Assembly (NCBI GenBank): GCA_016719395.1
Contig: JADJZF010000001.1
Location: 124,001 to 188,000 of the forward strand
Direction of reading: 5' to 3'
DNA length: 64,000 nucleotides
DNA from: Candidatus Amarobacter glycogenicus
GTDB lineage: Bacteria; Chloroflexota; Dehalococcoidia; Tepidiformales; Tepidiformaceae
In this document: positions 54,638-63,716 of the stretch, piece by piece
Layout: each line of letters opens with the position of its first letter
How positions within the stretch are numbered: position 1 is the stretch's first letter
Made by a program: the position numbers and the translations under genes
The notes under the pieces: model-generated
Database searches by the model: none
What the model was told of the DNA's origin: nothing
Seen by the model: only the letters and a program-made list of their open reading frames with translations

Positions 54638-55855
54638 CTACTCGAACACACCCTCAACGAGACACTCGGCTATCTCGTCCTCCGACATGCCCAAGAACTC
54701 CGAGCAGACCTCCCCGATGTGCTGACCCAGGGTAGGTCCCGCCCAGCGAGGACCCTGGGGGCTCTTCGAGAGCTTGAACGCGACTCCGTCGTACGTGTGG
54801 GGCCCTATCACGTTGTGTTCCAGCGTCTTGAAGTGCTCGCGGTGCTTCATCTGCGGGTCTTCCCAGACATCGTGCTCGTTCGCAACGAGCCCCGCAGCGA
54901 TGCCTGCGCTTTGCATCACCCGCACGACTTCTTCCGGTGAGCGGGTCGAGGTCCACCCTTCCACGAGTTCGTCGAGTTCCGCTTCGTGCTGCTTTCTCCC
55001 CAGCAGCGTCTGGAACCTCGCATCGTTCGATAGCGACGGATCGCCCACGGCGGCGCAAAACGCCTCCCACTCGTCGTCCCGGTGGACGGCCATCGCCACC
55101 CAGCGGTCCGCGCCCTGGCACCGATAGGCGTTGTGCGGGGCCGCATCGGGGACCCGGTTTCCATCTCGCGTTTGAACGCGCCCGTTGACGGTGTAGTCCA
55201 TGATGACCGGTGCGAGAAAGGTGACTCCCGCCTCGAACTGCGAGAGGTCGATGTACTGGCCCTTGCCGGTTCTCCGGCGAAAGTCCAGAGCGGCGATCAC
55301 CGCGGCGGCGCTGAAGCGGGGGGAGATGAAGTCGGTGTAAGCGCCGAACACCGCTGCCGGCTCGCGGTCTGGCCACCCCATCAGGTGGTTCATTCCGGCC
55401 ACTGCAGCGGCGTGGTTCCCGTATCCGCGAAAGTCGGCGTGTGGCCCGTACTGCCCCTGCTGACAGGTGCTGAAGTAGATGATCTCCGGCTTCACTTGGC
55501 GGACGCTCTCGTAGTCCATCCCCCAGCGCGCCATCACTCCGGGGGTGTAGCCTTCGGCCAGCACGTCGCACCATTCGATGAGCTTCCAGGCGATCGCCCT
55601 GGCCCTGGGCAGCTCCATGTTCAGGGTGAGGCCGAACTTGCTGGCGTTGTAATTGGGTTGCCAGGCGCTGCGGTCGAGATCCGGAATCCGGTCCTTGAAC
55701 GGGCCCGCCGTCCGGCAGACGTCTGGCCTCAGGCGCGACTCCACGTGGACTGCCGTGGCTCCGTGGTCGGCGAGGTACCTCACTGTCAGAGGCCCAACGG
55801 CGCCACTCGTGAAGTCAAGAACCTTCAGCCCTTCGAAAGGCCACTGCTTCTGCAT
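54638..55855 (-). CDS. CaiB/BaiF CoA-transferase
   Basis: A 405-residue class III CoA-transferase. WPFEGLKVLDFTSGAVGP opens the protein; the catalytic Asp lies in GAYTDFISPRF (Asp175), followed by RRTGKGQYIDLSQFEAG. It is the last gene of a leftward operon with a second CoA-transferase, a small ORF and an acyl-CoA dehydrogenase. ATG 55855 was chosen; TTG 55888 overlapping the upstream stop would add 11 residues. Confidence 0.92.
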   Translation of the reverse strand: MQKQWPFEGLKVLDFTSGAVGPLTVRYLADHGATAVHVESRLRPDVCRTAGPFKDRIPDLDRSAWQPNYNASKFGLTLNMELPRARAIAWKLIEWCDVLAEGYTPGVMARWGMDYESVRQVKPEIIYFSTCQQGQYGPHADFRGYGNHAAAVAGMNHLMGWPDREPAAVFGAYTDFISPRFSAAAVIAALDFRRRTGKGQYIDLSQFEAGVTFLAPVIMDYTVNGRVQTRDGNRVPDAAPHNAYRCQGADRWVAMAVHRDDEWEAFCAAVGDPSLSNDARFQTLLGRKQHEAELDELVEGWTSTRSPEEVVRVMQSAGIAAGLVANEHDVWEDPQMKHREHFKTLEHNVIGPHTYDGVAFKLSKSPQGPRWAGPTLGQHIGEVCSEFLGMSEDEIAECLVEGVFE

Positions 55856-55884
55856 CTTGCCGGTCCCGCCTCCCTGTCCCGCGC

Positions 55885-57169
55885 TCAAATGACACCCGCC
55901 CGCCTGAGGCTGGAGAGCTGCTCCCGGGAAAGTCCGAGCTCCTCTTCATAGACCGCGACGTTGTCCTCGCCGATGAGCGGAGCGCGGCGCCACTCGTTGA
56001 GCGGAGTCTCGCTCAACTGGATGAACGGACCACAGTAGGTGAGCGTGTCGTTCAACTCGGGATGTTCGACACGGACGAAGAAGTCCCTCGCCGCCAACTG
56101 CGGGCTCTCAGCAACATCCCTGGAGTCCTGGTAGGGGCAGCCGAGAATCTTGCGCGCGATGCAACCCTCGTAAAGCTCAGCCTTCGTGTGCTTCTTGATG
56201 AACGGGCCAATGATGTCTTGCTGCATGTGGTCGAGCTCGGCCTGGGTGAGCGACTGGTAGTTGAACTGGCTCCAATCGTAGCCTTTCAGGTCGCCTGCCA
56301 TCCCTTCCTCGTCGATCCAGTCGACCAGGGCTGCGGAAGACAGGGCGAAGGACTTGAGCGAACCGCCCCCGATGGTCACGAGGAACAGACCATCGGCGCA
56401 TTCGTATGTCGACTGGATGTGGATGACGGAGCCGTCGGGCCTTCGGATGCCCCGCTTTGCGCTCCCGCGAGGGATCACATCCCCGTACATGTCCCAGGTG
56501 GGCATCATGAGCTGGGTGGATGTGTGAAGGGACTCCAGGATCGAGACGTCAACGAGCTGCCCCTCGCCAGTGCCGGCCCGGGCATAGAGAGCCGTCAACG
56601 CGGCGACTGCCGCCTCGGCTCCCCCGTGGAGGTATGCCTGTGGGAAGGTGAGTTGATTGGGCGCCCGGTCGGGATCTCCGTTCGGGTACATGAACCCACT
56701 CATTGCCCAAAGGACCAGGTCGCTGGACCGGTATCCTTCATCCACGTACGGCCCCGTCTGGCCGAAAGGTGTGATCGACACCAGGATGAGGCCGCCGTTC
56801 AGCTTCTCCAACTCGGGATAGCCAAGCCCCAGGCGGTCCAAGTACCCCGGCTCGAAGGACTCTATGACGATATCCGCGCCTTCGGCCAGGCGCTTGAACA
56901 GCGTCCTCCCGGTGGTGGTCTCAATATCGAGCGTGATGCCGCGCTTGTTGGTGTTGTAGGCCGCCCAGTAGAGGCTCTTCTCCGCCTCGGGCTGGTCATG
57001 GTAGTAAGGGCCGAGACGCCGCCCGGGATCGCCACCGGGGCGTTCTATCTTGATGACGTCGGCGCCCATGTCGGCGAGGATCTTTCCCGCACAGAAAGCC
57101 CTTCTCATCGGTGAGATCGAGGACCCGGTATGGCGTGAGCAGGCGCTGGCCGATTCGCTCCTCGGTCAT
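55885..57169 (-). CDS. CaiB/BaiF CoA-transferase (one-base frameshift near its start)
   Basis: Class III CoA-transferase of about 427 residues. The conserved N-terminus LLTPYRVLDLTDEKGFLCGK starts at ATG 57169, but the frame breaks at the T-run 57083-57085 (an extra A on the coding strand); removing one base joins it to ILADMGADVIKIERPGG. At the catalytic position it reads QAYLHGGAEA, with no Asp, so its chemistry or substrate differs from the other copies or it needs a partner, perhaps the CoA-transferase directly downstream. Its ATG overlaps the stop of the 52-residue ORF upstream. Confidence 0.87.
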
Positions 57170-57324
57170 GGACAGCAGTCCCCAGGGAGTTCGATCTGCA
57201 TGTCTTCTTCCCGGGTTCCCGCGAGGACTCCATGCGATTTTGGAGAGATGTCGACCAGGTCGCAGGCGGCGACGGTCATCAGCGCGCTCTCATCGCTGGC
57301 CGAGGATTCTTCTCGCCAGACCAT
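57166..57324 (-). CDS. Unrecognised 52-residue ORF between acyl-CoA dehydrogenase and CoA-transferase
   Basis: ATG 57324 immediately follows the TAG of the acyl-CoA dehydrogenase, and the stop overlaps the CoA-transferase ATG (ATGA), so the frame fills the gap exactly. The product is acidic, with an N-terminal Glu/Ser/Asp stretch (REESSASDES), a core TVAACDLVDISPKSHG and a Cys-Cys-Pro end; three cysteines in all. No membrane helix or known domain. Position implies translational coupling. Chance openness is possible at this length, but both boundaries fitting is unlikely. Confidence 0.5.
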   Translation of the reverse strand: MVWREESSASDESALMTVAACDLVDISPKSHGVLAGTREEDMQIELPGDCCP

Positions 57325-58584
57325 CTAGTAGATCGTGTCCATGGATGCGAGCCAGCGAACGAGCTGGCCGACCATGATCATCTCGTTGGTTGCGTGGTAG
57401 ATAGGCCCAAGGCGGGCATCGCGGTAGAGCTTCTCCATGGGGAAGTCCCGCATGTAGCCGTAGCCGCCGAAGACCTGCATCGCCTGGTTCGTCACACTGA
57501 CAGCGACATCCGAGCTGTAGATCTTCGCCATTCCGTTGTAGTTGTTGAAGCCCGTCTCCTGATCGTTCTCCCAGGCCGCCTTCAGCATCAACAAACGGGA
57601 CGTGAGGATTTTGATCGCCATGTCGCAGATTGCCATCTGCACGGCCTGGTGGAAGATGATGCGGGCGCCCCCCTTATAGCGGATGCGGGCGTAGGCGAGC
57701 GCCTCTTCGTAGGCGCGCCGGGCGATCCCATTGAAGACGGCCGCCACTTCGACGTCTCCGCCCCGGACCCGCGGCTTGGTCATGTAGTCCTTCAGTTCAT
57801 CCGACTTGGGAACACGGCAGTCCTGGAAGATGACTTCGCCGTTTTGCATGAGCCGCTGGTCCATCTTGTCCTCGATGTGGCCGTATGAAACCCCCGGGGC
57901 GTCCGCCGGGATGAGGAAGAGTCCCATCCCGACGTCAGGGCTGGCCTGGCCCTTTCGCGCGGAGGTGAGCATCAGCTTGCTCCGGCCGGCCGAAGTGATG
58001 AAGCGCTTGGTGCCGTTGATGATCCAATCGTCACCGTCCTCCACCGCCACCGTTGTCATCTCCCGCTGCTCCAACTGCGGAACTGTGCTCTGCATGGCCC
58101 ACTCGGCCGGGAGAATCGGCCCATTGTTCGCCCGCCCGGCAGCGAAGTCGCGCGGCGAAAGGTTGCCGGCGACACCGTGCTCCGTCCATGGGAGGCTCAT
58201 GAAGAACCGTTCTTCCGGGTCGTTCACGCATGCCCGGAACCACTTTTCCTTTTGCTCCTCGGAACCGGACTCACCGAGGGTAAGGAGTTGCATGTTATGG
58301 ACGAAGTACGTGCTCCCGATGCCGCCGTCTGCCCAGGAGAGCTCCTCCACAACGAGGCAGGTCTCCACTTCTCCCAGGCCCAGGCCGCCGTACTTCGCCG
58401 GGATCAGCGTCTTGTTGAACCCCAGCCGATTCCCCTTTTCGTAGATGTCCCAGGGGAAGATGGCCGTCGCGTCCGCCAGGCGGTCCAACTCCTGCGCTCG
58501 CGGTTTTACCTCCTTGTCCGCGAACTCATGCGCGAGCTTCCTGATCGCTTCCTGTTCTGGTGTCAGACTGAAGTCGATGGCCAC
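57325..58584 (-). CDS. Acyl-CoA dehydrogenase
   Basis: A 419-residue FAD enzyme. Segments DFSLTPEQEAIRKLAHEFADKE, DWIINGTKRFITSAG, and MQVFGGYGYMRDFPMEKLYRDARL are typical. At the usual catalytic-Glu motif (IYEGTNE) it reads IYHATNEM, so the base must lie elsewhere, as in isovaleryl- and long-chain enzymes, or activity is altered. It is the first gene of the leftward operon with two CoA-transferases. GTG 58584 has GGAGGA 6 bases upstream. Electrons could pass to the ETF encoded at 61-63 kb. Confidence 0.93.
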   Translation of the reverse strand: MAIDFSLTPEQEAIRKLAHEFADKEVKPRAQELDRLADATAIFPWDIYEKGNRLGFNKTLIPAKYGGLGLGEVETCLVVEELSWADGGIGSTYFVHNMQLLTLGESGSEEQKEKWFRACVNDPEERFFMSLPWTEHGVAGNLSPRDFAAGRANNGPILPAEWAMQSTVPQLEQREMTTVAVEDGDDWIINGTKRFITSAGRSKLMLTSARKGQASPDVGMGLFLIPADAPGVSYGHIEDKMDQRLMQNGEVIFQDCRVPKSDELKDYMTKPRVRGGDVEVAAVFNGIARRAYEEALAYARIRYKGGARIIFHQAVQMAICDMAIKILTSRLLMLKAAWENDQETGFNNYNGMAKIYSSDVAVSVTNQAMQVFGGYGYMRDFPMEKLYRDARLGPIYHATNEMIMVGQLVRWLASMDTIY

Positions 58585-58971
58585 GGCGGTCCTCCTCTAA
58601 GACGGATTGACAACTGCTTGCAGCACAGCGAGGCCCCTGGGCCACAGCAAGAGCGAACCGCGCAGCCTCTCGGTATGACCGCCATCATAACCGCGGCGAC
58701 CCGGTTCACACGGATCGTTCGGCGACCAGCAGCAACCCCATTTGGAACCCTGCGCTGCCGCCGCATCGGGCGACTGGCCGGGCGTCCAAGACTGTGGTGG
58801 CGCGCCGGAGAGGAGCCGCCGTGCCATCTGTTGCGAATTCAGCCGAAGGTCGGAATCAGCTCGTTATTGAGCTCCGCACAGGTCAACAGGCACATCGTCA
58901 AGGGCACCGATGCACGCTAGCGGCCGGCATTACGCGGTGACAGAGTGTGCGGAACGGAGAGGGGAAATCTG
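58585..58971. promoter_or_regulatory. Divergent control region with an inverted repeat
   Basis: A 387-base gap between the leftward dehydrogenase operon and the rightward OYE-etfBA genes. It contains AGCTC-N6-GAGCT at 58858-58873, a perfect 5-base inverted repeat, the only clear symmetrical element. No ORF has a ribosome site. It must hold promoters for both directions. Confidence 0.4.
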
Positions 58972-61011
58972 ATGAAGGATCAGCTGTTCGAACCCATCAC
59001 GATCATGGGTCTTGAGTTCAAGAACCGTATCGTCCACGCGCCTACGACTATGAACATGTCCGACCCCGACGGTCACGTTACGGAGAGGACGGTCGGCGCC
59101 TACGAATCCCTGGCCAAGGGCGGCTTCTCCTCCGTGCAGGTCGGTGCTACCTGCGTCCGCCGAGACGGCCTCATCAACGAGCGCATGCTCGGCATCTATG
59201 ACGACACCTACGTCATCGGTTTTCGCGACGTCGTGGAGGTCATACACAACAATGACGCCCTCGCGGGAGTCCAGCTTTTCTACGGCGGCCTCATCCCGGG
59301 TCTCGCCTCCACGACGCCGCTAGAGCCCGGGAAAGGCTGGATCCCGGGTACGGTGTCCTGGGGCGCCAGCGACAAAGCCATCATCGGCAACCCCCAACCC
59401 GGGATCGTCAGCACGGAAGGCTATGAGGAGCTTGTCGAGTGTTACGCCCAGGGGGCCAGGCGCGCTCGCGAGGCAGGATTTGACTACGTCGGATACCACT
59501 TCTGTCACGGCTCGCTCCCGCATACCAACCTTTCCCTGCTCTCCAATGTGGACAGGACGGACAAGTATGCGGACCGCTTCCTGTTCATTGAGGAAATCAT
59601 CAAGCGCACCCAGCAATTGTGCGGCCCCGACTTTCCTCTCATGCCTCGAATTTGTTGCGATGAGAACCTGGTGGGCGGCTTCGATATCGCGTACTTCGTC
59701 GAACACTATGCAACCCGGCTTCAGCGCCTGGGTGTCGCCGTCATCGACTGCACGTTCGGGTCCATGATCCGGGCGGCGAGCCGACGGCAGGACGTTACTT
59801 CTGGCGAGTTCATCGGTGGCGGGTTCTACACCCCCAACCTGGTGAACCTGGAAAACATCCAGACGGTCAAGCGTCTCTTCAAGGAGCGCGGCATCGACAC
59901 CCCGGTCATCGGCTCCTGCAATCTGGGCACGCCAGAGCAAGTGCGCGCGATGGTCGTGGAAGGCGGGGCAGACTTCGCGGGTGTATCCCGTTTCTCGCTC
60001 GACGACCCGGAGTTCCCGAACAAGATGCGTTCGGGGCGGGAGCGCGAAATCCGGAAGTCGACGCGGACCGGGGCCTCGCTACTCCACGGAAACATTTTCG
60101 GGAAAGGCTACGCGGGCTCGCCGCAGAACCCCGAGTTTGGTCGCGAGCGTGAATACCGCCTGGTTCCAACCGGCCACCCGAAGAAGGTCGTCATCGTGGG
60201 CGGGGGCAGCGGGGGTATGGAGTACGCTCGCGTGGCGAAGCAGATTGGACACGAGGTCGTGCTCTTCGAGAAGTCGATGCGGCTCGGCGGTGTGATGGAT
60301 TGGTGCGGCAACTACCCCCACCTGCCCAACGTGGAGTCCATTCGCTATCAGCCGGAGTACCACGCCTACCAGATGGAGTTGCTGGGAATCGACTGCCGGC
60401 TCGGCTGCGACGCGACACCCGAACTCATCCTCGCCGAGAAGCCCGATGTGGTGGTGATCGCCACCGGGGCGCGAGCCAAACTCCCGCCACTGCCAGGGAT
60501 GGAGGAGGCCAGGCGCGCCGGTCGCATCCTGACCATCGATGAGGTACTGTCCCGGGATCACCCGGCCGATCCAGGCGGCAGCCCCGTTATCTGGGGCGCA
60601 GGCGAAGGCCTCGAACTGGCCGTGGAGTTGTCGCGACAGGGGCGCAAGCCGCGCCTGATCGACTCGGGCCCGGCGCTTGCTCTACCACCGTATCTGCTGT
60701 CGCGCGCGGGACACGTCCTGCGCTGGCTCGCCGAGGCGGGAGTTGCCATCGAGACCGGCGTCACCGTCCGGGGCATTGGGCCGGTGGGCCTTCTGGTGAG
60801 TAGAAACGCCGATCCCCGGCAACCCGAAGCGGAACCGGACGAGATACTCTGCGACCGCGTGATCGTGTGTCTTGGCCGTGAGCCGGAGAACGGTCTCAAA
60901 GGGATTCTCGAGGACAAAGTCGCCCAGGTGCATGTCCTTGGGGATGCCAGGAAGCCTCGCTCCTACGGCAACGCCATCCATGAGGCGGCCTACCTGGCCC
61001 GCCAGATCTAG
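58972..61011 (+). CDS. NADH:flavin oxidoreductase/FAD protein, Old-Yellow-Enzyme type without Fe-S ligands
   Basis: A 679-residue protein in the architecture of 2,4-dienoyl-CoA reductase: an OYE/FMN barrel (about 1-360; LFEPITIMGLEFKNRIVHAP, CHGSLPHTNLSLLSN), a short joint, and an FAD/NAD domain (KKVVIVGGGSGGMEYA at about 405-420). The joint normally holds four [4Fe-4S] cysteines; here residues 361-390 contain none (RKSTRTGASLLHGN, later GSPQNP). Internal electron transfer by a cluster is thus impossible and the FMN may be fed another way, perhaps by the following ETF. GAGGGG lies before ATG 58972. Confidence 0.9.
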   Translation: MKDQLFEPITIMGLEFKNRIVHAPTTMNMSDPDGHVTERTVGAYESLAKGGFSSVQVGATCVRRDGLINERMLGIYDDTYVIGFRDVVEVIHNNDALAGVQLFYGGLIPGLASTTPLEPGKGWIPGTVSWGASDKAIIGNPQPGIVSTEGYEELVECYAQGARRAREAGFDYVGYHFCHGSLPHTNLSLLSNVDRTDKYADRFLFIEEIIKRTQQLCGPDFPLMPRICCDENLVGGFDIAYFVEHYATRLQRLGVAVIDCTFGSMIRAASRRQDVTSGEFIGGGFYTPNLVNLENIQTVKRLFKERGIDTPVIGSCNLGTPEQVRAMVVEGGADFAGVSRFSLDDPEFPNKMRSGREREIRKSTRTGASLLHGNIFGKGYAGSPQNPEFGREREYRLVPTGHPKKVVIVGGGSGGMEYARVAKQIGHEVVLFEKSMRLGGVMDWCGNYPHLPNVESIRYQPEYHAYQMELLGIDCRLGCDATPELILAEKPDVVVIATGARAKLPPLPGMEEARRAGRILTIDEVLSRDHPADPGGSPVIWGAGEGLELAVELSRQGRKPRLIDSGPALALPPYLLSRAGHVLRWLAEAGVAIETGVTVRGIGPVGLLVSRNADPRQPEAEPDEILCDRVIVCLGREPENGLKGILEDKVAQVHVLGDARKPRSYGNAIHEAAYLARQI

Positions 61012-61034
61012 TGTCTGGCTTCGAGGAGATGGCC

Positions 61035-61052
61035 ATGGAAAATGGCAACTGA
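61035..61052 (+). other. Five-codon leader ORF coupled to etfB
   Basis: ATG GAA AAT GGC AAC TGA begins 6 bases after GAGGAG and its stop shares one base with the etfB ATG (TGATG). The etfB start itself has no ribosome site, so ribosomes may initiate here and re-start. Too short to prove as coding. Confidence 0.35.
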
Positions 61053-61840
61053 TGCACATCGTCGTTTGCATCAAGCAAGTGCCCGACCCCCAGGCTCCCG
61101 CGGGCTCGTTTTACGTTGATGAAGCGGCCAATGAGCCCCGCTGGTCTCCCCCGGCGGAGAACCTGATCAGCACCTTCGACCTCCATGCCCTCGAGGCGGC
61201 AGCCCAGATCAAGGACGAACACGGCGCCACGGTCACCGTCATCTCTTTGGGATCGCCCGATGTCGAGGTCGCCCTTCGGCGAGCGCTGGCGGCCGGGGGG
61301 GATGCCGCGATCCGCCTGGACACTGATGCTGCCCCCGATGGCGACAGGCTCGCCGTTGCCCGCGCGCTCGCGGCTGCCGTCCGCAAGCTTGGCCCGGTCG
61401 ACCTGGTGCTTGCGGGGCGCATCGCCGTCGACTGGGACATGGGACATGTACCGATGATGCTGTCCGAACTTCTCGGGGTGGCGAGCGCCACCCCGGTCGT
61501 TGGACTCGTGCCCGGCGACGGACGAGTCGTGGTGAAACGGCTCACCGATGACGGCCACCAGGTCATTGAGCTCCCTCTCCCCTGCCTCCTCGCCGTCAGC
61601 AACGAAATCAACGAACCACGCTATCCCACGATGCGTTCCGTCCTGGACGCGCAACGCAAACCAGTTGCCACCTGGACGGCTACCGACCTGGGCCTGGAAG
61701 ACGTGAACGGTCCGGGAGTCTCGATGGTGCGACTCATCGGGCGAGACTTGTCGAGGGCGTGCGAGTTGGTGGAAGGCTCGACGCAGGAGGAGGCCGGCGA
61801 ACTGCTCGCCGACCTGCTCGAGGCGAGAGGACTGGTTTGA
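61052..61840 (+). CDS. etfB: Electron transfer flavoprotein beta subunit
   Basis: A 262-residue ETF beta subunit carrying electrons between acyl-CoA dehydrogenases (or the upstream OYE protein) and a quinone reductase or another flavoprotein. MHIVVCIKQVPDP, then NPxD-like STFDLHALEAA, the AMP-binding region and LPLPCLLAVSNEINEPRYPTM (the ETF-beta signature) are all present. Its ATG overlaps a tiny leader ORF; etfA starts 19 bases after its stop. Confidence 0.94.
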   Translation: MHIVVCIKQVPDPQAPAGSFYVDEAANEPRWSPPAENLISTFDLHALEAAAQIKDEHGATVTVISLGSPDVEVALRRALAAGGDAAIRLDTDAAPDGDRLAVARALAAAVRKLGPVDLVLAGRIAVDWDMGHVPMMLSELLGVASATPVVGLVPGDGRVVVKRLTDDGHQVIELPLPCLLAVSNEINEPRYPTMRSVLDAQRKPVATWTATDLGLEDVNGPGVSMVRLIGRDLSRACELVEGSTQEEAGELLADLLEARGLV

Positions 61841-61859
61841 AACAGGAAAGGGCCGTGGC

Positions 61860-62867
61860 GTGAGCAACGTGCGACGCGTGATCACCGTGCTGAACCGCAA
61901 CACCGGCCGAGACGGCGCGAATGCACAGCTCATCGGGGCTGGTCGCCGGTTGGCGTCGGCGATTGCCGGACATCTAACGACCTTGACGCTCGAAGCCGAG
62001 GAGGCGGCCGGCAGCCAGTGGATCATCGACCCTGGTGCCGACGAGGTGGTCCGCATTTGTGCTCCGTGGCTGAGTCACTACCAGCCCGACGCATATGTCG
62101 CGGCGCTGGCGGAGGCGTGCGCCCGGCTCGATCCGGACATCCTCTTGCTTGCCCACGACGCCGTCGGCCGCGAAGTCGCCCCCCGCCTTGCAGCGCGCCT
62201 GGGCGCCGGGCTCGTCACCGAATGCACCTCGCTGGGAGCGGACCCGAATACCGGAGAGTTCATTGCCAGCCGCCCGTGCTTCAGCGGTAAGGCCGTCTCC
62301 GAGTGGACCGTGGCCGGGCCCCGACTGACGATCGCGACGCTCCGGCGCCAGCCGGTTTCGGATCTCGGGGAGGACCGGATGCGTGCCGGGAACGTCGAGA
62401 CGATTTCGCTGGCGCTCCGGCCTCCGCTTCGCGAGAAGTTGATCGAGGAGGTTGTGCCGCCTCCCGGACAGGTCAAGCTGGAGGACGCGGGAGTGGTAGT
62501 CGCAGTGGGGCGGGGCGTTGGGAGCGAGGAGGCCTTCCGAGAGCACTTCGTGGAAGGCCTGGCGAGCGCGGTGGGGGCCGCCTGTGGGGGCTCTCGCGGC
62601 GCCGTTGACATGGGCATCATCTCTCCCGAACTCCAGATCGGGCTCACCGGGCGCGTGGTGAGCCCCCGGCTCTACATCGCGGTCGGCCTCTCGGGCTCGC
62701 CGCAACACATGGCTGGCTGCTCCGGCGCGGGCACCATCGTCGCTGTTAACACCGACCCCCAGGCGCCGATCTTCGGCTACGCGCACTACGGCGTGGTCGG
62801 CGACTATCGCCGTGTGATCCCCTCCCTGACGCAGCGCCTGAAGAAGTTGGCCGCGAAGGCTCTGTGA
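61860..62867 (+). CDS. etfA: Electron transfer flavoprotein alpha subunit
   Basis: A 335-residue FAD-binding ETF alpha subunit. The C-terminal FAD domain shows VVVAVGRGVGSEE and the family signature RLYIAVGLSGSPQHMAG...VAVNTDPQAPIFGYAHYGVVGD. No ferredoxin insertion, so it is the ordinary rather than the bifurcating Fe-S-bearing form as far as sequence shows. GTG start with no strong ribosome site; probably coupled to etfB. Confidence 0.94.
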   Translation: MSNVRRVITVLNRNTGRDGANAQLIGAGRRLASAIAGHLTTLTLEAEEAAGSQWIIDPGADEVVRICAPWLSHYQPDAYVAALAEACARLDPDILLLAHDAVGREVAPRLAARLGAGLVTECTSLGADPNTGEFIASRPCFSGKAVSEWTVAGPRLTIATLRRQPVSDLGEDRMRAGNVETISLALRPPLREKLIEEVVPPPGQVKLEDAGVVVAVGRGVGSEEAFREHFVEGLASAVGAACGGSRGAVDMGIISPELQIGLTGRVVSPRLYIAVGLSGSPQHMAGCSGAGTIVAVNTDPQAPIFGYAHYGVVGDYRRVIPSLTQRLKKLAAKAL

Positions 62868-62976
62868 GGCCACTATGTTCTGAGCAAGGCGGCCCGGCGA
62901 CTCCCGTGACACGCCAGGGACCGTGCCGCTCCGCAAGCTAGTGCGGTCGGCTACAACCACGTGGAGGGTGCCCCGG

Positions 62977-63588
62977 ATGAGCCCCGAGTTCCTGATCACT
63001 TCCCTCATCATCGTCGCCACGCCGGGCACAGGCGTGTTGTTCACACTCGTGGCCGGACTCTCCCGCGGGGCACGAGCGAGCCTCGTGGCGGCGTTAGGCT
63101 GCACCCTCGGCATCGTGCCGCATGCCGTCGCGGCCTCAACGGGGCTGGCGGCCGTATTGCACACGAGCGCTGTCGCCTTCGAAACGCTCAAATTCCTCGG
63201 CGTGGGTTACCTGCTCTACATGGCGTGGCGAACGTTCCGCGAGACCGGTGCGCTCTCCGTGGAGCACTCGACGGCCGCGCCCTCGGCGCGTCGCGTCATT
63301 GCTTCGGGCGTGCTGGTGAACCTGCTGAACCCGAAGCTCACGATCTTCTTTTTCGCGTTCCTGCCCCAGTTTGTCGGGCCGGATGAGCCAAGCGCATTGT
63401 TGAGAATGCTCCAGCTCAGTGCCGTCTTCATGCTGCTGACGCTCCTCATCTTCGCCTTCTACGGCGCCTTCGCTGCGTCTGTCCGGCAGCACGTGACTTC
63501 AAGGCCGCGAGTGATGACCTGGCTGCGCAGGTCGTTCGGGGGTGCGTTCGCCGCGCTCGGTGTTCGCCTGGCCTTCGCCACGCGGTAG
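62977..63588 (+). CDS. LysE/RhtB-family amino-acid exporter
   Basis: A 203-residue membrane protein with about six hydrophobic segments. PEFLITSLIIVATPGTGVLFTL carries the family's P-G-P-like motif (TPGTG), and GVGYLLYMAWRTFRE and LLNPKLTIFFFAFLPQFV are typical. It exports amino acids or related metabolites. GGAGGG lies 9 bases before ATG 62977. It follows etfA by 109 bases. Confidence 0.9.
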   Translation: MSPEFLITSLIIVATPGTGVLFTLVAGLSRGARASLVAALGCTLGIVPHAVAASTGLAAVLHTSAVAFETLKFLGVGYLLYMAWRTFRETGALSVEHSTAAPSARRVIASGVLVNLLNPKLTIFFFAFLPQFVGPDEPSALLRMLQLSAVFMLLTLLIFAFYGAFAASVRQHVTSRPRVMTWLRRSFGGAFAALGVRLAFATR

Positions 63589-63716
63589 TCGATGGGGCGA
63601 GCGGAGCGGGGGTTCAGGTAAGGGGGGCCCGTGAGAAGTAAGGCAGCAGGACAGCACGCGCCCGAAACGGTCGAACGAGTATTCCGCGCGGGCAAGCTTC
63701 CAGCCCTCTGCCGCCC

